A DNA stretch of 26,257 nt, taken from an uncultured Lachnospiraceae bacterium (lineage in GTDB: Bacteria > Bacillota > Clostridia > Lachnospirales > Lachnospiraceae). Made by a program: the position numbers and the translations under genes. Numbering within the stretch: position 1 is the stretch's first letter; every line of letters starts with the position of its first letter. The stretch is taken from assembly GCA_910579645.1 (NCBI GenBank), contig CAJTVK010000054.1:1-26257 (forward strand), written 5' to 3'. Positions 22,129 to 26,257 of this stretch are shown one piece after another. The notes under the pieces are model-generated. The model had not been told where the DNA came from. It searched no databases and saw only the letters and a program-made list of their open reading frames with translations.

Positions 22129-23001
22129 ATGGCAATAATTTTAGATCATGTGAGCCATATATATGAAGAAGGGACATCCATGGAAACGGCGGCATTAAAG
22201 GATGTGAGCTTAGTGATACCCGACGGGCAGTTTATCGGCCTGATAGGGCATACCGGTTCCGGCAAGTCCACATTGGTGCAGCATTTAAACGCACTGATGA
22301 AACCGACTTCGGGCAATATTTACTATAACGGCGAGGATATCCATGAGGACGGGTTTGACAAGAAAAAACTCCGCAGCAAGGTGGGCTTGGTTTTTCAATA
22401 CCCGGAACATCAGCTTTTCGAAATAGATGTGTTCAAGGATGTGTGCTTCGGGCCTAAGAACATGGGGCTGGAGGAAAAAGAAGCAGAACTCCGCGCCTAT
22501 GCGGCATTGAAACAGGTGGGGCTGGCGGACGAGTATTTTTATCAGTCACCCTTTGACCTGTCCGGCGGGCAGAAGCGGCGGGTGGCAATTGCCGGGGTGT
22601 TGGCGATGAAGCCGGAGGTACTGATTCTGGATGAGCCTACGGCAGGGCTAGACCCGAGAGGCAGGGACGAGATACTGGATCAGATTGCCTTGCTTCGGCA
22701 GGAAGCGGGAATCACGGTAGTCCTCGTTTCCCACAGCATGGAGGATGTGGCCAAGTATGTGGATCGGATTATCGTCATGAATCAGGGAAGCGTCATGTAT
22801 GACGACGAGCCGCGGAAAATATTCCGTCATTACAAGGAATTGGAAGAGGTAGGGCTGGCTGCGCCGCAGGTGACTTACATCATGCAGGAACTGCGGGGCT
22901 GCGGGCTGGACGTAAACACCGATGCGATTACGGTGGAGGAAGCAAGGGACGGGATACTGGAAGCATTGGCAGCAAAAGGACGGGGCATCCGGAAAGCATA
23001 G
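22129..23001 (+). CDS. ecfA2: ECF transporter ATPase EcfA2
   Basis: A 290-residue ABC ATPase, partner of EcfA1. Walker A is GHTGSGKST at 40-48, the Q-loop is VFQYPEHQLFE, the signature is LSGGQKRR at 144-151, Walker B is VLILDE (E169) followed by TAGLDP, and the switch His is in VSHSMEDV. The C-terminal 50 residues (PQVTYIMQELRGCG) are the usual EcfA dimerisation extension. It begins 17 bases after ecfA1 with AAGGAG before the ATG. The two ATPases form an asymmetric pair on EcfT in the cytosolic face of the membrane. Confidence 0.95.
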   Translation: MAIILDHVSHIYEEGTSMETAALKDVSLVIPDGQFIGLIGHTGSGKSTLVQHLNALMKPTSGNIYYNGEDIHEDGFDKKKLRSKVGLVFQYPEHQLFEIDVFKDVCFGPKNMGLEEKEAELRAYAALKQVGLADEYFYQSPFDLSGGQKRRVAIAGVLAMKPEVLILDEPTAGLDPRGRDEILDQIALLRQEAGITVVLVSHSMEDVAKYVDRIIVMNQGSVMYDDEPRKIFRHYKELEEVGLAAPQVTYIMQELRGCGLDVNTDAITVEEARDGILEALAAKGRGIRKA

Positions 23002-23024
23002 AGCGGCAGGAGGATATTGGAAAA

Positions 23025-23846
23025 ATGCTTAGAGATATTACTTTAGGGCAATACTATCAGGCAGATTCCGTGATTCACAGGTTGGATCCCCGGGTAAAGC
23101 TGGCGGCAACGGTTCTGTTTATTGTATCCCTGTTTATTGTGGATAACTTCATAGGATATATCATTGCGGCAGTATTCCTTGCCTGCATGGTGAAGATTTC
23201 AGACGTGCCGTTCCGCTATATGGTGAAAGGAATGAAATCTATTGTGTTCCTGTTGGTCATAGCGGTAATTTTCAATCTGTTCCTGACACCCGGGGAAGCG
23301 GTGCTTTCCTTTTGGAAGCTGACAATTACCAAGGAGGGAATACGGATTGCGGTCATGATGGCAATCCGCTTAGTGTTCCTGATCATAGGTTCCTCTTTGA
23401 TGACATTGACTACTACGCCCAATAACCTGACAGACGGTATGGAAAAAATGATGTCTCCGCTGAAAATTTTCCATGTGCCCGTACATGAAGTTGCTATGAT
23501 GATGTCCATTGCTCTCCGCTTTATTCCTATTTTGCTGGAAGAGACGGATAAAATCATGAAAGCACAGATTGCCCGCGGGGCAGATTTTGAAAGCGGCAAT
23601 CTGATTAAGAAAGCAAAAGCTATGGTTCCCCTTCTTGTCCCACTGTTTATATCGGCGTTTCGGCGGGCAAATGACTTAGCGATGGCAATGGAGGCAAGAT
23701 GCTACCGGGGCGGCGAGCATAGGACGAAAATGAAGCCTTTGGTTTACCATAGAAGGGATCGGATCGGCTATGTTGTGATATTTGCTTATTTGGCCGCCTG
23801 TGTTTATTTCGGGCGTATACTGAATCTATCGTTTCTCAATATTTAA
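23025..23846 (+). CDS. ecfT: ECF transporter transmembrane protein EcfT
   Basis: A 273-residue membrane protein that couples ATP hydrolysis to toppling of the substrate-binding S-component. There are several hydrophobic segments (about 25-55, 70-88, 108-128, 198-212 and 246-265). Two ATPase-coupling motifs are present: A183-R184-G185 in QIARGADFES and A224-R225-C226 in MEARCYRGG. The second is usually Ala-Arg-Gly or close to it. N-terminal DITLGQYYQADSVIHRLDPRVKL is highly typical. It follows ecfA2 by 23 bases, with AGGAGG upstream. Confidence 0.95.
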   Translation: MLRDITLGQYYQADSVIHRLDPRVKLAATVLFIVSLFIVDNFIGYIIAAVFLACMVKISDVPFRYMVKGMKSIVFLLVIAVIFNLFLTPGEAVLSFWKLTITKEGIRIAVMMAIRLVFLIIGSSLMTLTTTPNNLTDGMEKMMSPLKIFHVPVHEVAMMMSIALRFIPILLEETDKIMKAQIARGADFESGNLIKKAKAMVPLLVPLFISAFRRANDLAMAMEARCYRGGEHRTKMKPLVYHRRDRIGYVVIFAYLAACVYFGRILNLSFLNI

Positions 23847-23865
23847 GCATCAATGAGGTATGGAT

Positions 23866-24630
23866 ATGAAACGGGTAATGCTTACCGTCGCATATGACGG
23901 CACTGCCTATAGCGGGTATCAGATACAGGATAATGCCCCGACGATAGAGGGAGAACTGAGCCGCTGTCTGAAGGGATTGCTGAAAGAGGACGTTAAAGTG
24001 ATTGGAGGAAGCCGCACCGATGCCGGAGTGCACGCGCTCTGCAATGTGGCGGTGTTTGACACGCAGGCGCGCATGCCGGGGGAAAAAATATCTTATGCCT
24101 TAAATCAGAGACTGCCGGAAGATATCCGTATCAGGAAATCGCAGGAAGTGAGCGAAGGATTTCATCCCAGGCATTGCGACAGCAGGAAGACATATGAATA
24201 CCGAATTATGAATACGGCATTTCCCGTTCCGACCAAAAGGCTGTATTGCCATTTTACCTATGTGCCTTTGGACACGGACAGGATGAGGCAGGCGGCGGAG
24301 TATTTGGTGGGCGAACATGATTTTAAAAGCTTTTGCAGCGCAGGCAGTCAGGCGGAAAGCACGGTGAGACGCATTTATGCTTTGGAGGTGAACCGCGAAG
24401 GGGAAGAAGTCATAATCCGTGTAACCGGAAACGGTTTCTTATATAACATGGTGCGGATTATTGCCGGAACCCTGATGGAAGCCGGAAGGGGTATATGGGA
24501 ACCGTCCCATATGGCAGAAATCCTTCGAAAAGAGGACAGAAAAGCAGCCGGCCCTACCGCCCCGGCATGCGGGCTATGCTTAACTGACTATGAATTCGAT
24601 TTAAAATCTTATAATCTGCGTGTTTTATGA
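23866..24630 (+). CDS. truA: tRNA pseudouridine(38-40) synthase TruA
   Basis: An enzyme of about 254 residues that isomerises uridines 38-40 in the anticodon stem of tRNAs. The core GGSRTDAGVHA holds the catalytic aspartate (residue 52 from this start). Other family segments are VAYDGTAYSGYQIQ, HDFKSFCSAGS and GNGFLYNMVRIIAGTL. Two ATGs are six bases apart; the second (23866) has GAGG seven bases upstream, while the first has it one base away, so the second is used. It follows ecfT by 19 bases, the conserved order in Firmicutes, and precedes the rplM promoter. Confidence 0.96.
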   Translation: MKRVMLTVAYDGTAYSGYQIQDNAPTIEGELSRCLKGLLKEDVKVIGGSRTDAGVHALCNVAVFDTQARMPGEKISYALNQRLPEDIRIRKSQEVSEGFHPRHCDSRKTYEYRIMNTAFPVPTKRLYCHFTYVPLDTDRMRQAAEYLVGEHDFKSFCSAGSQAESTVRRIYALEVNREGEEVIIRVTGNGFLYNMVRIIAGTLMEAGRGIWEPSHMAEILRKEDRKAAGPTAPACGLCLTDYEFDLKSYNLRVL

Positions 24631-24724
24631 TAAGATTCGGAGGGAAAGGCGGCAAGAGGCTTCGCCAAAAAAATGTTCAAAAAAAGTTTTAATCTTAAAA
24701 CTGCAAATTTTACCATGAAAAATA

Positions 24725-24753
24725 TTGACACACTCGGCTGCGTATAATATAAT
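24725..24753 (+). promoter_or_regulatory. Consensus sigma-A promoter of rplM-rpsI
   Basis: A perfect -35 TTGACA (24725-24730), a 17-base spacer, and a perfect -10 TATAAT (24748-24753). The start site would be about 24760, giving a leader of roughly 320 bases. Confidence 0.92.
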
Positions 24754-24853
24754 ATTGCAGTGTGGCGAAGATTTATGACAGAATGCCATAGCCCCGGCAG
24801 ATGTAATAGACTTCGCATATCAGAGACAGGAGCGGAAATATGAAGAACAGCGG

Positions 24854-24878
24854 CAGAGTGGGATGCCACCTGTTTTTT
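24854..24878 (+). terminator. Terminator-like hairpin inside the rplM leader
   Basis: CAG-A-GTGG pairs with CCAC-CTG around a GATG loop (one bulged A), followed by TTTTTT. It lies about 95 bases after the predicted start and 200 before rplM, where a constitutive terminator would make no sense; conditional termination is the likely reading. The 3' arm GCCAC can alternatively pair with GTGGC at 24762-24766. Confidence 0.7.
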
Positions 24879-24929
24879 GTATGCACAGGGATATACGGAT
24901 GTTACTGCTGATGCGGTATGTGCCCCGCG

Positions 24930-24958
24930 CAAGTAGGAGGGATTCATTTCCCTGCTTG
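24930..24958 (+). promoter_or_regulatory. Second copy of the TGCTTGG hairpin, before rplM
   Basis: CAAGTAGG..GGGA pairs with TTTCCCTGCTTG, with a bulged A, and is followed by GTTTG. It resembles the hairpin before rpoA (16754-16782). C-G and G-U pairs there are U-G and A-U here, so pairing is retained while bases differ. Confidence 0.55.
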
Positions 24959-25080
24959 GTTTGCCTGCCGGAGAAAGCCTGACGGTGTGGCCGGACATCT
25001 GCACCAAGGCCAGAACATAGGCGGACAGAAGGAAAAGAAAAAAGGATAAACTGATTTTAGTTAAGTGTGGAGGTAACATA

Positions 25081-25509
25081 ATGAAAACTTTTATGGCTAG
25101 TCCGGCTACTACCGACAGAAAATGGTATGTAGTTGACGCTACTGATATGACACTCGGACGCTTGGCATCGGAAGTTGCCAAGGTTTTAAGAGGTAAGAAC
25201 AAACCGATTTTCACGCCTCATATGGATACCGGCGATTATGTAATCGTAGTAAATGCAGAGAAAGTTAAAGTGACAGGAAGAAAGCTGGATCAGAAGATTT
25301 ATTACCATCACTCTGATTATGTCGGCGGCATGAAGCAGACCACATTGAGGGAAATGATGGCAAAGAAACCCGAAAGGGTGGTGGAACACGCCGTGAAGGG
25401 CATGCTCCCGAAAGGACCGTTAGGAAGACAGATGTACACAAAACTTCATGTATACGCAGGCGCGGAGCATCCTCATGCTGCTCAGCAGCCGGAAGTATTG
25501 ACATTTTAA
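25081..25509 (+). CDS. rplM: 50S ribosomal protein L13
   Basis: A 142-residue early-assembly protein of the 50S subunit. Conserved segments are KWYVVDATDMTLGRLASEVAKVLRGKNKP, VVNAEKVKVTGRKLDQKIYYHHSDYVGG and the end VKGMLPKGPLGRQMYTKLHVYAG..HPHAAQQPE. The length is normal. GGAGG is seven bases upstream. It is followed 28 bases later by rpsI, the universal pair, and preceded by a long leader with a consensus promoter. Confidence 0.98.
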   Translation: MKTFMASPATTDRKWYVVDATDMTLGRLASEVAKVLRGKNKPIFTPHMDTGDYVIVVNAEKVKVTGRKLDQKIYYHHSDYVGGMKQTTLREMMAKKPERVVEHAVKGMLPKGPLGRQMYTKLHVYAGAEHPHAAQQPEVLTF

Positions 25510-25537
25510 TTAAGCGGACGGAAAGGAGAAAATTAAA

Positions 25538-25933
25538 ATGGCTAAAGCAGCAAACTGCTATGGAACGGGCAGAAGAAAAAAATCAATTGCAAGAGTGTAT
25601 TTAGTACCGGGCAGCGGTAATATTGTTATCAATAAAAGACCAATGGATGATTACTTCGGATTGGAAACCTTGAAGGTTATCGTGCGTCAGCCTCTTGTGG
25701 CTACCAATACGGCAGATAAATTTGACATAAAAGTAAATGTACGGGGCGGCGGATATACCGGACAGGCAGGAGCCATCAGGCATGGCATTGCCAGGGCATT
25801 GCTTCAGGCAGATGCGGATTTCCGGCCGGTACTGAAGAAAGCAGGCTACCTTACGAGAGACCCTCGTATGAAGGAAAGAAAGAAGTATGGCCTCAAAGCG
25901 GCCCGTCGCGCTCCGCAGTTCAGCAAGCGTTAA
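25538..25933 (+). CDS. rpsI: 30S ribosomal protein S9
   Basis: A 131-residue head protein of the 30S subunit whose C-terminal SKR tail reaches the P-site tRNA. It starts MAKAANCYGTGRRKKSIARVYL and carries VRGGGYTGQAGAIRHGIARALL and the end DPRMKERKKYGLKAARRAPQFSKR. The invariant C-terminus is intact. AAAGGAG precedes the ATG. It is the last gene of its operon, closed by the terminator at 25953. Confidence 0.98.
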   Translation: MAKAANCYGTGRRKKSIARVYLVPGSGNIVINKRPMDDYFGLETLKVIVRQPLVATNTADKFDIKVNVRGGGYTGQAGAIRHGIARALLQADADFRPVLKKAGYLTRDPRMKERKKYGLKAARRAPQFSKR

Positions 25934-25952
25934 ACTTTATCAAAATGGCTCA

Positions 25953-25990
25953 AAAAGCCCGGAAAATCAAGGTTTTCCGGGCTTTTGCTT
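25953..25990 (+). terminator. Rho-independent terminator after rpsI
   Basis: A perfect 14-bp stem, AAAAGCCCGGAAAA / TTTTCCGGGCTTTT, with a six-base loop, followed by GCTTTT. It begins 19 bases after the rpsI stop codon. Confidence 0.95.
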
Positions 25991-26225
25991 TTGATAGGGT
26001 TTGATGCAGTTTGACTTAAAAAAACCATTTTTCACCAAATTTGTAGTGGTTCCCAATAGGATAACCGGGCAAAAAGAGGGGTAAGTGGTTACAAAATAGG
26101 ATAACCGCAGGCCGATTTTTGCCGTTTGGAAGCGTGGCTTTTCAGCTCCTCCAAGGCCGATTTTTTTGTCTGGATGGTTTGATATAGTTTGACCGAATTT
26201 GAATAATTGAATATGATTTTAATGC
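25991..26225 (+). repeat. Repeat-rich non-coding tail after rpsI
   Basis: No gene is seen. Three sets of direct repeats are interleaved. GTTTGATGCAGTTTGAC (from about 25998) recurs as GTTTGATATAGTTTGAC (from about 26177). AGTGGTT-N4/5-ATAGGATAACCG occurs at about 26045-26068 and 26085-26108, each containing GGTT/AACC in inverted order. GGCCGATTTTT occurs near 26110 and 26155. Such patterns resemble recombinase core and arm sites, but no integrase is in the window. Confidence 0.6.
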
Positions 26226-26227
26226 AG

Positions 26228-26257
26228 GCACTCAGTATTTTTTGCTGGGTGCTTTTT
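26228..26257 (+). terminator. Rho-independent terminator at the window end
   Basis: GCACTCAG (26228-26235) pairs with CTGGGTGC (26245-26252), one G-U, followed by TTTTT. The transcript it ends is unclear, as no gene lies in the preceding 295 bases; it could act on rpsI read-through or a small RNA from the repeat region. Confidence 0.65.

Larger units (their letters stand above)
24760..25080 (+). promoter_or_regulatory. Structured rplM leader with internal terminator, candidate attenuator
   Basis: No gene is seen in the 450-base gap between truA and rplM. The predicted transcript has, in order: a hairpin closed by GCGAAG (24765-24770) and CTTCGC (24811-24816) with TGCC/GGCA inside; a terminator-like hairpin with six Ts (24854-24878); a hairpin with SD-like AGGAGGGA in its stem (24930-24958); and the rplM ribosome site. 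Ribosomal protein L13 leaders are known in Firmicutes, so feedback control is plausible; this particular architecture is inference. Confidence 0.55.

Overview
The window looks like the chromosome of a gut-type Firmicute, most likely a Lachnospiraceae (Clostridia) member. The evidence is the ribosomal protein set (a cysteine-poor S4 and an enlarged L17), strong AGGAGG ribosome binding sites, the ecfA1-ecfA2-ecfT-truA-rplM-rpsI gene order, and a GPH-transporter/GH2/GH3/UxuA/UxuB sugar locus. This is inferred from protein features only. No rRNA, tRNA, CRISPR array or transposase gene was found.

Layout. (1) 1-1397: a GT2 glycosyltransferase behind a repeat-rich purine leader, closed by a clean terminator. 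(2) 1450-4599, minus strand: an AraC-type regulator, then a large DUF6020-like membrane protein. (3) 4600-14351, plus strand: a carbohydrate operon of GH2 glycosidase, GPH-family sugar symporter, HAD hydrolase, GH3 glycosidase, mannonate dehydratase (uxuA) and SDR mannonate oxidoreductase (uxuB). It is transcribed divergently from the AraC gene and their predicted promoters overlap. The likely job is import and hydrolysis of uronic-acid-containing glycosides and oxidation-state changes around mannonate. The isomerase, KDG kinase and aldolase needed to finish the pathway are not in the window. (4) 14532-18709: rpmJ-rpsM-rpsK-rpsD-rpoA-rplQ, starting at its own consensus promoter directly after uxuB, with no infA, map or adk in front. 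(5) 18723-20953: an accessory island of a small XRE regulator, a small exported protein behind a double-operator promoter and a strongly folded leader, and a membrane-anchored M15 peptidase. (6) 21166-25986: the ECF energizing module, truA, then rplM-rpsI behind a long leader with a built-in terminator. (7) 25987-26257: a repeat-rich tail after rpsI, ending in another terminator.

The most unusual signals are non-coding. First, a family of hairpin elements sits in the junctions between the first four genes of the sugar operon (7491-7733, 9179-9218, 10077-10278). They share conserved ends and core, while the arms of the long stem have changed in a compensating way. Second, the 18.9-19.9 kb island has two adjacent dyad operators around a -35 box, followed at the predicted transcription start by an interleaved inverted-repeat RNA (order A-B-A'-B') and a small exported protein. 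Third, tandem repeats of about 16-17 bp, each carrying an ATG, lie in front of GH2 and uxuA. These are sequence observations; their function is inference.
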